Notes under the pieces: model-generated
Databases searched by the model: none
What the model was told of the DNA's origin: nothing
What the model saw: only the letters and a program-made list of their open reading frames with translations
Origin: Limnoglobus sp043757025
Lineage (GTDB): Bacteria; Planctomycetota; Planctomycetia; Gemmatales; Gemmataceae
Direction: 5' to 3'
Length of the DNA: 64,000 bases
Assembly: GCA_043757025.1 (NCBI GenBank)
Contig: JAYVQG010000110.1
Span: 1-64,000, forward strand
Part shown: positions 35,857 through 46,092 of the stretch, in pieces
Position numbering within the stretch: position 1 is the stretch's first letter
Layout: every line of letters starts with the position of its first letter
Position numbers and translations under genes: made by a program

Positions 35857-36678
35857 TCACAACTCCGCAACGACCTTCCGCACCAATACGCGCAGCTTCT
35901 TTTCCGCTTCGTTGGCGACGTGGATGATCTCTGGCAGACTCACCGGTTGTAGTGCATCGGCGAGGCACATATCGGTGACGACGGAGATCCCCATGCAGCG
36001 CATTTTGGAATGCACGCCGACGATGACTTCGGGCACCGTGGACATGCCGACGACGTCCGCACCGATCGTCCGCAAGAAGCGATACTCGGCCTTCGTTTCC
36101 AGGTTCGGCCCCGACACGGCGACGTAGACGCCTTGCTGGCAGGGGATTTTCTCTTCGAGTGCGACGCGGCGTGCGAGTTTGAGCAACTCGCGGTCGTAGG
36201 CGTTGCACATGTCGGGGAAGCGTTCGCCGAGGCGGTCGTCGTTCGGGCCGATCAGCGGATTATCGCCGATCAGGTTGATGTGATCTTCGATCAACATCAG
36301 ATCGCCCTTCTCGTATTGCGGGTTCATGCCGCCACAGGCATTCGACGCGATCAGCACTTCGCAACCGAGCGCTTTCATCACGCGTACGGGGAAAGTAATC
36401 TGTTGCAATCGGTAGCCTTCGTAGAAATGGAATCGGCCTTCCATCGCCATGACGGGCTTGCCGGCGAGCGTTCCGCAGACGAGTTGCCCTTTGTGCGAAG
36501 GGGCGGTCGAGCGCGGGAAGTGCGGGATGTCCTGGTATGGCAACGTCACTTCGGCTTCGATGTCTTCGACGAGTTTGCCGAGGCCCGTTCCGAGGATGAT
36601 GCCCACCAGCGGCGTGCCTTGCCACTTCGTGCGAATGAATGCGGCTGCGTCCTGAATCTGGTCGAACAGTGCGGTCAT
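35857..36678 (-). CDS. Purine nucleoside phosphorylase (trimeric PNP/MTAP family)
   Basis: The protein has 273 residues from the ATG at 36678. It cleaves purine nucleosides with phosphate for salvage. Family motifs: GIILGTGLGKLVEDI (phosphate loop), HKGQLVCGTLAG, MEGRFHFYEGY, ASNACGGMNPQYEKGD (purine site region), DHINLIGDNPL, VYVAVSGPNLETKAEYRFLR and GADVVGMSTVPEVIV. The length is typical of the homotrimeric type. It is divergent from the leucine-rich repeat gene, with 56 bp between starts. Confidence 0.95.
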   Translation of the reverse strand: MTALFDQIQDAAAFIRTKWQGTPLVGIILGTGLGKLVEDIEAEVTLPYQDIPHFPRSTAPSHKGQLVCGTLAGKPVMAMEGRFHFYEGYRLQQITFPVRVMKALGCEVLIASNACGGMNPQYEKGDLMLIEDHINLIGDNPLIGPNDDRLGERFPDMCNAYDRELLKLARRVALEEKIPCQQGVYVAVSGPNLETKAEYRFLRTIGADVVGMSTVPEVIVGVHSKMRCMGISVVTDMCLADALQPVSLPEIIHVANEAEKKLRVLVRKVVAEL

Positions 36679-36734
36679 GGGTGAATGTCCGATTGACGGG
36701 AACGGTGGCGAAGCGTTAGTTTCCGTCAAGATAC

Positions 36735-37439
36735 ATGCCACCGCCACACAACGCCAACCCGTTCGCTCGTCGGCTGCCGGGGATCGCCACCGAAGGCGAT
36801 CTCAACCGGATGGCGTGGGCACCTTCGTACCGCGCGCCACGCCTGCGGGACGTGCAAAACCTATCCGCTTCGCCCTTGCCACAAGTGACGGGAAAAGAAC
36901 GCGAACTGCTCGATGCGATACTCGAGAACATCGACGCGGTGGAACCGAGACGTGCGTACGCAAACTACATCGGCGGCGAACGCGGTGCGTTCATTCAGCT
37001 GCAATTGGAGGGCGAGGTAGACACCATCGTTCCCGCATGTGCATCGTTGCCATTCGCGTCGTGGGAAGCGCGCGACTTGATCTTTCGCAACGGCTTCGCC
37101 GAAGGCATGTCGTTGGCGGGGCGCTGCTTCATCAGCCGCGGCGCGGAACTGTTGCGGTTCACGCCATTGCGAGAACTCCGCATCGTGGCGATCGCGCCGT
37201 TCATGAGTGAACTCGCGAATTGCCCGCACCTCAGCCGCATCGAAAGCCTGAACCTTTGGGGCAATCACATCGAAGCCGAGGGCGTACGGCAACTCGTGAC
37301 GTCGCCATTCCTGACGCGATTGCGGCACCTCAACCTGCGTCGCAACTCACTCGACGCCGAAGCCATTCGCGAACTGCAAACCGCTCCCTGGTTCCCACAA
37401 CTCGAAAACGTCGACCTGACGGAGAATGCGTATTCTTAA
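36735..37439 (+). CDS. Leucine-rich repeat protein with a degenerate repeat-companion (TIGR02996-like) segment
   Basis: The protein has 234 residues. The middle part (ENIDAVEPRRAYANYIGGER and GAFIQLQLEGE) resembles the short companion domain found in Gemmata proteins before LRR or WD40 repeats. Two clear leucine-rich repeats follow (LSRIESLNLWGNHIEAEGVR, LTRLRHLNLRRNSLDAEAIR) plus partial ones. It has no signal peptide. It probably mediates protein-protein interaction; partners unknown. Confidence 0.8.
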   Translation: MPPPHNANPFARRLPGIATEGDLNRMAWAPSYRAPRLRDVQNLSASPLPQVTGKERELLDAILENIDAVEPRRAYANYIGGERGAFIQLQLEGEVDTIVPACASLPFASWEARDLIFRNGFAEGMSLAGRCFISRGAELLRFTPLRELRIVAIAPFMSELANCPHLSRIESLNLWGNHIEAEGVRQLVTSPFLTRLRHLNLRRNSLDAEAIRELQTAPWFPQLENVDLTENAYS

Positions 37440-37566
37440 CTCACAACGATCCACTGACAACTGCCAACGATTTTCGTTTCAAGATCAGTAGTTATTAGTT
37501 GTTAGAAGATTGTTGTTAGTGCTAAAACGTCTGAACTGCCCAGAACTTCCGACATCGAGAACTCAC

Positions 37567-38559
37567 ATGGCCGTCAATCTCCCGCCGCATTACCACGATG
37601 CCGAAGCGCGTTATCAGAAGGGCCGTACACCCGAAGAAAAGCTCGTGGCGTTGCGGGAAATGTGGGTGATCCTGCCCAAGCATAAGGCGAGCGAGAAGGT
37701 TCAGGCGCTGCTGAAAACGAAGATCAGCGAGTTGACGGACCAAGTCGAACAAGAGAAGAACGGGCCGAAGAAATCTGCGCCGGGCACGTTCAAGATCGCG
37801 CCGCAGGGTGCGGGGCAGGTGGTGTTTCTGGGGCCGCCGAACGCGGGGAAATCGCGGTTGTTGTCGAAATTGACGAAGGCGAACCCGACCGTTGCGCCGT
37901 ATCCGTTCACGACCCGCGAGCCGATTCCGGGGATGATGGATTACGAAGATGTCCGCGTGCAATTGATCGACCTGCCGCCGATTACGACCGATGCGTACGA
38001 GCCGTTCATCACCGATGTGACCCGTGCCGCCGATGCCGCCGTGCTGTTCCTCGACCTTTCCGACGACGACGGCCCTGCGGCCACGGTCGCGACGATCGAA
38101 CGGCTGAAACTGGCGCGCCGCGTACTCATCAATGGCCTTGCCAACGAAGACGACCCGACAATTTACCAGTTAAATACGTTGCTCGTCGCGAATAAAAGCG
38201 ACGACGAAGCGGCCGATATTCGCCTGGAAATTGCGAAGGAAACGCTCGGCACGCAGTTCCCAATTCTGACCGTTTCGGGCGAGACCGGCGACGGCCTCGA
38301 GCCGCTTCGCAAGGCGATCTTCGAACTGCTCGGCGTCATGCGGGTTTACACGAAACAGCCTGGAAAACCGCCCGATATGAGTTCGCCGTTCACCTGCCCA
38401 CACGGTTCGACCGTCAGCGAGTTTGCAGGGTACGTCCATAACGATTTCGAGGATGGCGTCAAAACCGCTCGCGTCTGGGGCAGTGCCGCGTTCGACGGGC
38501 AGACTGTCGGACGCGAGCACGTGGTAAAAAACGGTGACGTTGTCGAGTTGCATCTATAA
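37567..38559 (+). CDS. DRG/Obg-type GTPase with C-terminal TGS domain
   Basis: The protein has 330 residues from the ATG at 37567. An N-terminal helical region of about 75 residues (HKASEKVQALLKTKISEL) is followed by the G domain: G1 GPPNAGKS (89-96), switch segment PYPFTTREPIPGMM, G3 region LIDLPPITTD, where the usual DxxG is DLPP, and G4 ANKSDD. The C-terminal 75 residues look like a TGS domain (VYTKQPGKPPD ending VVKNGDVVELHL). The arrangement is closer to archaeal and eukaryotic DRG proteins than to ObgE. It is probably ribosome-associated. Confidence 0.87.
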   Translation: MAVNLPPHYHDAEARYQKGRTPEEKLVALREMWVILPKHKASEKVQALLKTKISELTDQVEQEKNGPKKSAPGTFKIAPQGAGQVVFLGPPNAGKSRLLSKLTKANPTVAPYPFTTREPIPGMMDYEDVRVQLIDLPPITTDAYEPFITDVTRAADAAVLFLDLSDDDGPAATVATIERLKLARRVLINGLANEDDPTIYQLNTLLVANKSDDEAADIRLEIAKETLGTQFPILTVSGETGDGLEPLRKAIFELLGVMRVYTKQPGKPPDMSSPFTCPHGSTVSEFAGYVHNDFEDGVKTARVWGSAAFDGQTVGREHVVKNGDVVELHL

Positions 38560-38607
38560 ACCGCGATTGGCGAACATCCCCGAACTCCGTGCGGTGCCTC
38601 CCCACCC

Positions 38608-39420
38608 ATGAACGAAACTTCCTCGCTCCGTTATCTGGTGCGACACGGCACAATGCGCCGGATCGGTGAATTCGGAGCCGCCGTCGATTTCCGGCGTGCG
38701 GATCGCGTGATCGTTCACAGCGAACGCGGAACCGAAGTCGGAGAGATCCTCTGCCCCGCCACTGCGGAGATCGTGGCCGCACTGAAAGACCCGATCCGCG
38801 GCGAGATTCTGCGAGCGGTGAACGATGTCGATCGTAAGAAACTGAAAACGATCGAGTTGGAACGCGACAACGATTTTGAAATCGCGGAAAAGCTGATTAT
38901 TCAGCACAAACTCGCGATGCAGATCGTCGACATCGAGCGATTATTCGGCGGCGAGCGTGCGATTTTCTACTTCCTCGCCGAGGATCGCGTCGATTTCCGC
39001 GAGTTGGTTAAAAGCATGGCACGCGAGTTTCATGCGCGGATCGAACTGCGGCAAATCGGCCCCCGCGACGAGGCAAAAATCCTCGCCGATTACGGCGACT
39101 GCGGCAAACCCGTTTGCTGCAACACGCACCTCGCGGTGATGCCGGCGGTGAGTATGCGGATGGCGAAACTCCAACGTGGGAACATCGATCCGAATAAAAT
39201 TACAGGACGTTGCGGACGACTGAAATGCTGCCTGCGGTACGAACAAGATGTTTATGAGGAACATCAAAAAGAACTGCCCCCCGTGGGTTCGCGAGTCGTG
39301 ACGGCGAAGGGTCAGGGCCGCGTGTTGGCGCACGAAATTTTAGCGAAACGGTTACTCGTCGAGTTTGAAGATGGACGCCGATTGCCCGTTTCCGTTAGCG
39401 AAGTGTTGACGCGGTTGTAA
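38608..39420 (+). CDS. ricT: PSP1 domain protein, RicT/YaaT-like
   Basis: The protein has 270 residues. The PSP1 signature is two cysteine clusters, GDCGKPVCCNTHL and GRCGRLKCCLRYE, separated by MPAVSMRMAKLQRGNIDPNK. IERLFGGERAIFYFLAEDRV and HARIELRQIGPRDEAK are also typical. In Bacillus, RicT (YaaT) binds Fe-S clusters with RicA and RicF and affects RNA processing by RNase Y. No ricA or ricF neighbour is seen here. It is followed closely by two small genes on the same strand. Confidence 0.9.
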   Translation: MNETSSLRYLVRHGTMRRIGEFGAAVDFRRADRVIVHSERGTEVGEILCPATAEIVAALKDPIRGEILRAVNDVDRKKLKTIELERDNDFEIAEKLIIQHKLAMQIVDIERLFGGERAIFYFLAEDRVDFRELVKSMAREFHARIELRQIGPRDEAKILADYGDCGKPVCCNTHLAVMPAVSMRMAKLQRGNIDPNKITGRCGRLKCCLRYEQDVYEEHQKELPPVGSRVVTAKGQGRVLAHEILAKRLLVEFEDGRRLPVSVSEVLTRL

Positions 39421-39457
39421 AACGGTGGAGTCGAACGATTGCCGCGAGGGAGCGACT

Positions 39458-39883
39458 TTGGACCCGAAAATTTTAGAACTATACCGGAACGATCCGCGTT
39501 TCGCCTGCGAAGCCTACGAATTCGTCTGCGATTCGGTGACGTACACGCAAGATCGCCTCGGTCGCAAAGAAGCGAAAAATCGCGAGGGCAACGAACGCGA
39601 CGAAGATCGGCACGTCGATGGCGTCGAGCTTCTGCGCGGAGCCTGCGAATTTGCCATCAAGCAGTTTGGCATGATGGCCCCGCTAGTGTTTCAACAGTGG
39701 GGCATCCACACGACTGGCGATTTCGGCGAGATGGTGTTTCTGCTGATCGGGTCGGAGAAATTGAGCCGATCCGAACGCGATGACCCGAACGATTTCCGGG
39801 ATGTTTTCGATTTGCCGCACGCGCTCACCGAAGGCTATCAGCTGACGGCCGATGCCTATCCTTCGCGAAAGACCGAACGATGA
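39458..39883 (+). CDS. Minf_1886-like conserved hypothetical protein
   Basis: The protein has 141 residues if translation starts at the TTG at 39458, which has GAGGGAG 5 nt upstream; the GTG at 39425 has no ribosome binding site. The pattern DPRFACEAYEFVCDSVTYTQ, HVDGVELLRGACEFAIKQFG and WGIHTTGDFGEMVFLLI recalls a short protein family common in Planctomycetes and Verrucomicrobia. Function unknown. The ATGA overlap with the next gene suggests an operon with ricT. Confidence 0.8.
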   Translation: MDPKILELYRNDPRFACEAYEFVCDSVTYTQDRLGRKEAKNREGNERDEDRHVDGVELLRGACEFAIKQFGMMAPLVFQQWGIHTTGDFGEMVFLLIGSEKLSRSERDDPNDFRDVFDLPHALTEGYQLTADAYPSRKTER

Positions 39884-40350
39884 GTTTCGCACGAATCCGC
39901 TTGGTTATTGCAGCCGTTTTGTTTTTCGGCTGGCTCGCGTGGCTCGGGGTCGCGGTCGGGCAGAAGGGCACGGTGCAAATTGTTTCTTCGGCGCAACTGA
40001 CAGCAGCTACGCACGTCGTGGTCGGCACCGTGACGTTGGATGCCTCGGGACGCGCCGACCCGAAAGTGCAAATTCGAGAGGTATTCCGTTCGTTAGATGC
40101 AGATAAAATTCAAGGCGTAATCACCATCGAGCGGGTCGACAAATGCGTGACGCCGCTGGCGGTAAACGGCTCGCGCGATCTGGCCGCAGGCGACTATCTT
40201 TTCCTTCTAATAAAGGACGGAACGACGTTTCGCGTCGCTGGTTTGCCGCGTTCGCCCGGCGTCGAAGCATCGACGCCCGAACGGCCGATTGCCTACCCGT
40301 GGACCGAAGACGTGAAAGCCCAACTGCGGAAGTGGAAGCTTTTGCCGTAA
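39880..40350 (+). CDS. Small secreted or membrane-anchored protein of unknown function
   Basis: The protein has 156 residues. The N-terminal segment RLVIAAVLFFGWLAWLGVAVG is a signal peptide or anchor. The remainder is a mainly beta-rich domain (AATHVVVGTVTLDASGRADP, IQGVITIERVDKCVTPLA) with one cysteine, resembling small exported beta-sandwich domains. No family assigned. Its ATG overlaps the preceding stop. Confidence 0.7.
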   Translation: MSFARIRLVIAAVLFFGWLAWLGVAVGQKGTVQIVSSAQLTAATHVVVGTVTLDASGRADPKVQIREVFRSLDADKIQGVITIERVDKCVTPLAVNGSRDLAAGDYLFLLIKDGTTFRVAGLPRSPGVEASTPERPIAYPWTEDVKAQLRKWKLLP

Positions 40351-40496
40351 CCGACGCGAACCCAGACGCGGCTCGCGGACTCTTTCAAATAGAGTCGTAA
40401 CTTGCGATTCGCACCGAATGATGACGCGTGCGAAATTTTCGACTTGAATCGATTCGACAAGACGCATAAACCTTATGTTCCTACGTTAGCATTACT

Positions 40497-40568
40497 GCCT
40501 GCGTAGCTCAGTGGTAGAGCAACGGTTTTGTAAACCGTAGGTCGTGGGTTCAACTCCCACCGCTGGCT
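40497..40568 (+). tRNA. tRNA-Thr (TGT)
   Basis: A 72-nt cloverleaf. The anticodon stem ACGGT/ACCGT encloses loop TTTGTAA with anticodon TGT. The D-arm is GCTC/GAGC and the T-arm GTGGG-TTCAACT-CCCAC. The acceptor stem has one T-T mismatch. CCA is not encoded. Confidence 0.93.
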
Positions 40569-40583
40569 TTCGGGACGATATTC

Positions 40584-40666
40584 GGGTAGATGGCAGAGTG
40601 GTCAATTGCACCAGACTGTAAATCTGGCCTCTTCGGAGTTCGGGGGTTCGAATCCCTCTCTACCCA
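40584..40666 (+). tRNA. tRNA-Tyr (GTA)
   Basis: An 83-nt class II tRNA with a long variable arm. Acceptor GGGTAGA/TCTACCC; anticodon stem CCAGA/TCTGG with loop CTGTAAA; T-arm GGGGG/CCCTC containing TTCGAAT. It is followed by a 111-bp spacer in which no gene was seen. Confidence 0.95.
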
Positions 40667-40777
40667 GTCTTCTTTGGAAATGTGGAATTGGGAATGTGGA
40701 ATGCGGAGTTTGAAGCAGAGATACTGGCATCTCCATCTTGAATTCCGTACTCCCGTTCCGAATTCCGAATTGGAACT

Positions 40778-40849
40778 GCGGGAGTAGCTCAACGGTAGAG
40801 CACTTGCCTTCCAAGCAAGATGTTGCGGGTTCGATTCCCGTCTCCCGCT
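40778..40849 (+). tRNA. tRNA-Gly (TCC)
   Basis: A 72-nt cloverleaf with perfect acceptor GCGGGAG/CTCCCGC, anticodon stem CTTGC/GCAAG, loop CTTCCAA (anticodon TCC) and T-arm GCGGG/CCCGT. Confidence 0.96.
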
Positions 40850-40918
40850 CTGGCCGAAACCGCGTTGCGGTCGTATTCCTGTCACTACCGATAAGATGTC
40901 GGTTGTGGGGAATTTGAT

Positions 40919-40991
<73 letters not shown>

Positions 40992-41145
40992 CTCGATGAC
41001 GACCGGATCGCCGGAAGGCCCGGCGGAACTGTGTCGGAAACAGTTTTTTCGATGATGAGATGGGGTATGGAAATCGGTCACCGCCCGTTGTCGGTCGATC
41101 GGCATCCGAGATCAAACACCAACTGGTAGACCCAGCGGAGGAGCG

Positions 41146-42414
<1,269 letters not shown>

Positions 42415-42429
42415 GAAGTAAATGCGGTC

Positions 42430-42456
42430 CGACAGCGAGCGAGTGGCTCGCTGTCG
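42430..42456 (+). terminator. Strong hairpin after tuf
   Basis: A perfect 11-bp stem (42430-42440 with 42446-42456) and a 5-nt loop, 15 nt after the tuf stop. There is no T-run behind it, so it may attenuate or mark RNA processing before tRNA-Trp rather than fully terminate. Confidence 0.55.
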
Positions 42457-42496
42457 TCCGTTAGTCGCGTGTCGGTCCGATGGCCGACTCGGTTTT

Positions 42497-42569
42497 AGGT
42501 GCGTAGCTCAATTGGTAGAGCAGCGGTTTCCAAAACCGCAGGTTGAAGGTTCGAGTCCTTCCGCACCTG
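42497..42569 (+). tRNA. tRNA-Trp (CCA)
   Basis: A 73-nt cloverleaf with acceptor AGGTGCG/CGCACCT, anticodon stem GCGGT/ACCGC, loop TTCCAAA (anticodon CCA) and T-arm GAAGG/CCTTC. It is placed between tuf and secE, as in many bacteria. Confidence 0.96.
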
Positions 42570-42645
42570 CTCCCGCCTCTGCCAAGTGGTTCGAACGCAA
42601 AGCCTGCTAACATTATCAACGCCCGTCAGCCAAGTAAGGATGGAA

Positions 42646-43602
42646 ATGGCTACTGCCGTCCAACCCAATAGTCCGGTATCGACCGCCACGAACCCGAATA
42701 CGCGATTGCTGCTCGCCAGCGTCGCCGGTGCCGCATTCCTCATCGGTGGGGTGATCCTCGCAGGTTACGGCGTGCCACGATTGCTGAGCGAGCTACTGCC
42801 CAGCGGGAAGTCGGCAACGTTCTTATCGTCGTTCTTGCAAATCGCGGTCCAGATCGCGGCCATCGCCGGATTGGTCTACGTCGGCTCGCAACTCGGCGGC
42901 GCGAATCCACCGAAGGGTCTTCGCGGCGGAATTTTCCTCGTGATTTCGTGCGTCATCGCCACCTTCTTCATCACACGTGCGGTCGGCCTCAGCTTCGGCG
43001 ATATCCCCGGTGCGGTGGTCGGGGCGGCACTCGTTTACGGATCGTTCTGGTTTCTTACCAGCCCGCGCGGCATCGGAACGATGCACACACTCGAAGAACA
43101 CGGCTGGTTCCACGCGGTTGGCTATAAGAAAACCCAAGGCCGACGCATTCGCCAATACACGATCGGCGGCCTGCTGTTGGTCGGCCTCAGCGGCGTTTGG
43201 TCGATGATGAGCCACAACACGATCGGCACTGGCGATCTGGCTTACGCGATGCCGTTCGGCCTCAGCAAGCTCACGGTGCTTTCCAACAAGCAATACGCGG
43301 TGCCGATGTTGCTCGCCGCTGCCGTCATCTGGCTCGCCTGGCGGGCCGTGAACATCCCGACGTTCGCCGACTTCCTCATTGCGACCGAAGCGGAAATTAA
43401 CAAGGTGTCGTGGTCGTCGCGCAAACGATTGATCCAAGACACGATCGTCGTGCTCGTCACGACGATCTTACTGACGGGGTTCCTCCTCGTGATCGACTTG
43501 TTCTGGGGCTGGTTACTCGCCGACGTGGTTAAGGTGTTACCGAAACCGGACCCAAACAAAGCGAAACAGGCAAAAGACCCGACTCAGTCGAGCACGTGGT
43601 AA
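42646..43602 (+). CDS. secE: Preprotein translocase subunit SecE with multi-helix N-terminal extension
   Basis: The protein has 318 residues from the ATG at 42646, with AAGGA 5 nt upstream; an ATG 6 nt earlier is possible. Only the last 70 residues are SecE proper: FADFLIATEAEINKVSWSSR, then the membrane helix VVLVTTILLTGFLLVIDLFW. SecE of most bacteria is 60-130 residues. Here about 230 residues with roughly six more hydrophobic segments come first. No terminator separates it from nusG. Confidence 0.93.
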   Translation: MATAVQPNSPVSTATNPNTRLLLASVAGAAFLIGGVILAGYGVPRLLSELLPSGKSATFLSSFLQIAVQIAAIAGLVYVGSQLGGANPPKGLRGGIFLVISCVIATFFITRAVGLSFGDIPGAVVGAALVYGSFWFLTSPRGIGTMHTLEEHGWFHAVGYKKTQGRRIRQYTIGGLLLVGLSGVWSMMSHNTIGTGDLAYAMPFGLSKLTVLSNKQYAVPMLLAAAVIWLAWRAVNIPTFADFLIATEAEINKVSWSSRKRLIQDTIVVLVTTILLTGFLLVIDLFWGWLLADVVKVLPKPDPNKAKQAKDPTQSSTW

Positions 43603-43643
43603 GTAGCGTAGGCACAAGGTCTAGTCCCCATTCCGAGTTAGAC

Positions 43644-44414
43644 ATGACGACCGACGACGACGTGACAACCGATTCCGAACCGATGACGGACGCAGCCACG
43701 GCGGTGGAAGACCCACCGGAACCGGCCGCCGTCGAGAGCGCGGAACCGGTTCGCGTTCCCGAGCCGGTTGAGGCCGAACCGGTACCGGTGATCGAGAGCA
43801 AGAAGCGTTGGTATGTCGTCAAGGTGGCCAGCGGGCAAGAAGAGTCGATCAAGGCACGCCTCGAACGGAACGTCAAGGTCGAAGGCCTCGAAGAGTTTAT
43901 CGCGCAAATCATCATCCCCGTCGAGCGCGTGACCGAGGTCAAGAAGACGACTAAGAAAAACGAGAACGGCGAGAAGGTCACGAAGGAAAAGCGCGTCGTC
44001 AAGGAAAAGAAGAAGTACCCCGGCTACCTGATGGCCGAGGTCGAGTTCAACGACCAAGTTCTGTATTTGTTCCGCGAAACGAGTGGCGTTGGCGACTTCG
44101 TCGGCGGCGGGCCGAACAAGCCACCCGCGCCGATGAGCGACCGCGAAGTCGCGGTCATGCTCGGCACGGAACTCTCCGCTGCGGCGGGTGGCGACGTCAA
44201 AACCATGCGTAAGGTGAAGGTCAAAATCGACCTCGAAAAGGGCGACAAAGTCCGCCTGCGCGACGGTGCTTTTGCTGGCCAAGAAGGCGAAGTTCTGGAA
44301 ATCGCCGAAGCGAAAGACGACAACGACACGCCGAAAATCACCGTCGTCGTCCAGATGTGGGGCCGTCCCGTTACGATGGATAATCTCGAATTCTGGCAGG
44401 TCGATAAAATCTAG
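43644..44414 (+). CDS. nusG: Transcription termination/antitermination factor NusG, extended form
   Basis: The protein has 256 residues. The NGN domain begins at KKRWYVVKVASGQEESIKAR, and the KOW motif is KGDKVRLRDGAFAGQEGEV near residue 195. Compared with a typical 180-residue NusG there is an acidic, proline-rich N-terminal extension of about 52 residues and a lysine/glutamate-rich insertion inside the NGN domain (TKKNENGEKVTKEKRVVKEK). NusG couples RNA polymerase to the ribosome and Rho. The order secE-nusG-rplK is conserved. Confidence 0.96.
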   Translation: MTTDDDVTTDSEPMTDAATAVEDPPEPAAVESAEPVRVPEPVEAEPVPVIESKKRWYVVKVASGQEESIKARLERNVKVEGLEEFIAQIIIPVERVTEVKKTTKKNENGEKVTKEKRVVKEKKKYPGYLMAEVEFNDQVLYLFRETSGVGDFVGGGPNKPPAPMSDREVAVMLGTELSAAAGGDVKTMRKVKVKIDLEKGDKVRLRDGAFAGQEGEVLEIAEAKDDNDTPKITVVVQMWGRPVTMDNLEFWQVDKI

Positions 44415-44527
44415 TCTACGCAGGTCAATCCGCAGAATCTTTAGCAAAAGCGCACGCTTTCGATGGACGAAGGCACCCGCTTTTCGTAGACAACTAATTC
44501 CAAAATAATCGTATTGAAGGTGGATTC

Positions 44528-44992
44528 ATGGCGAAGCAGGTCACCGCACAAGTCAAGTTGCAATGCCCCGGCGGCTCGGCAACACCCGCACCGCCCGTCG
44601 GGCCTGCCCTGGGTGCTCACGGCGTCAACATCGGTCAGTTCGTGAAGCAGTTCAACGAAAAGACCGCTGGCCCCGAAACGAAAGGCTTGATGTTGCCCGT
44701 GATTATCACGGTGTACTCGGATCGCTCGTTCGAGTTCAAAATCAAGTCGCCACCGGCTGCGGTGCTGATCAAACTCGCCGCGAAGATTCCTGCTGGCAAG
44801 AAACAAGGCAAGGAAGTCATCCCCGCCGAGATGAAGAAGCAAGGCAAGTACAAAGGCTTCACATTGACGCAGAAGCAGATTTCCGAAATCGCAACGAAGA
44901 AGTTCACCGACCTGAACGCTCGCGATGTCGAACATGCTTCGCGAATCATTGCGGGCACGGCACGCAGCATGGGTATCGTCGTCGTCGAGTAA
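44528..44992 (+). CDS. rplK: 50S ribosomal protein L11
   Basis: The protein has 154 residues. L11 signatures: AQVKLQCPGGSATPAPPVGP, ALGAHGVNIGQFVKQFNEKT and the C-terminal rRNA-binding half with ARDVEHASRIIAGTARSMGI. It binds the GTPase-associated centre of 23S rRNA. Slightly longer than the usual 142 residues. Confidence 0.97.
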   Translation: MAKQVTAQVKLQCPGGSATPAPPVGPALGAHGVNIGQFVKQFNEKTAGPETKGLMLPVIITVYSDRSFEFKIKSPPAAVLIKLAAKIPAGKKQGKEVIPAEMKKQGKYKGFTLTQKQISEIATKKFTDLNARDVEHASRIIAGTARSMGIVVVE

Positions 44993-45133
44993 TTGACGTT
45001 GTCGATGGCCTGCCGAATTACTAACTAACTAATTCTTCCCGATTGTCGCGATCGGTAGTTTCGACGCGATAACGGGTTATTTTCGTTTCTGGTACTGCCA
45101 GGAGCGAGTTTCTCGAAGAAGTGATCCGAGACC

Positions 45134-46006
45134 ATGGCCAAAGAGAACGACGCCGCTATTCAGGCCGAGGGGAAACCCCAGGCCGAGGCGAAGGCCAGTC
45201 CGGTTTCCGCGCCGAAAGCAACGACTGCACCGGCCGGTAACGCGACTGCCTCCGCAGGGGTAGACCCCAATGCACCGAAGCGCAAGAAGACGCCGGGCAA
45301 GCCACCGCGCCGCGGCAAAAAGCTGCGGAACATTCTCAAAAACATCGAGAAGCGCGTCGGCGATGCAGGACAGGTTCCGCTGAAGCAAGGTCTCGTGCTC
45401 CTGAAGCAAATCAAGCGTGCGAAGTTCGACGAAACCGTCGAGCTGCACATCAACCTCGGCATCGACTCCACGCAGTCCGACCAGATGGTTCGCGGTAGCG
45501 TGCCACTGCCACACGGCTTGGGCAAGACGGTCCGCGTCGTCGTGTTCTGCCAGGGCGAAAACGTGGCGAAAGCCAAAGCCGCCGGTGCAGACTACGCAGG
45601 CTCGGCCGACCTCGTGGAAAAGATCCAGAAGGAAAACTGGCTCGATTTCGACGTGGCGATCACGACGCAAGACATGATGCCGCAAGTGTCGCGTTTGGGT
45701 AAAATCCTCGGGCCACGCGGCCTGATGCCAACGCCCAAAGCGGGCACGGTGATTTCGGCGAACGCCGATGTCGCAGCCGCCGTCAAGGAATTCAAGGCGG
45801 GCAAGGTCGAGTATCGTTCGGATAAAACTGGACAGATCCACTGCGGCGTCGGCAAACTGTCGTTCGACGATCAAAAGCTGGTCGAGAACATCACGACCCT
45901 GATCGAAGCCGTTCGCGGTGCGAAACCATCGGGCATCAAAGGCAACTACATCAACGGCATCGTGCTCTCCGCAACGATGTGCCCCGGTATCCGGGTGACG
46001 ATCTAA
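45134..46006 (+). CDS. rplA: 50S ribosomal protein L1 with N-terminal extension
   Basis: The protein has 290 residues. L1 proper starts near residue 75 (LKNIEKRVGDAGQVPLKQGL), with MPQVSRLGKILGPRGLMPTP and AGTVISANADVAAAVKEFK characteristic. The first 70 residues are an Ala/Pro/Lys-rich extension ending KKTPGKPPRRGKK. L1 forms the L1 stalk and often represses its own operon. Confidence 0.96.
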   Translation: MAKENDAAIQAEGKPQAEAKASPVSAPKATTAPAGNATASAGVDPNAPKRKKTPGKPPRRGKKLRNILKNIEKRVGDAGQVPLKQGLVLLKQIKRAKFDETVELHINLGIDSTQSDQMVRGSVPLPHGLGKTVRVVVFCQGENVAKAKAAGADYAGSADLVEKIQKENWLDFDVAITTQDMMPQVSRLGKILGPRGLMPTPKAGTVISANADVAAAVKEFKAGKVEYRSDKTGQIHCGVGKLSFDDQKLVENITTLIEAVRGAKPSGIKGNYINGIVLSATMCPGIRVTI

Positions 46007-46092
46007 TCCAACCACCCGCGCCATTCGCCGTCACACTCGCTCAGCGGGTCGTTCGATAGCGAACTCGCAAAGATACATAAGGCAACATCGCG

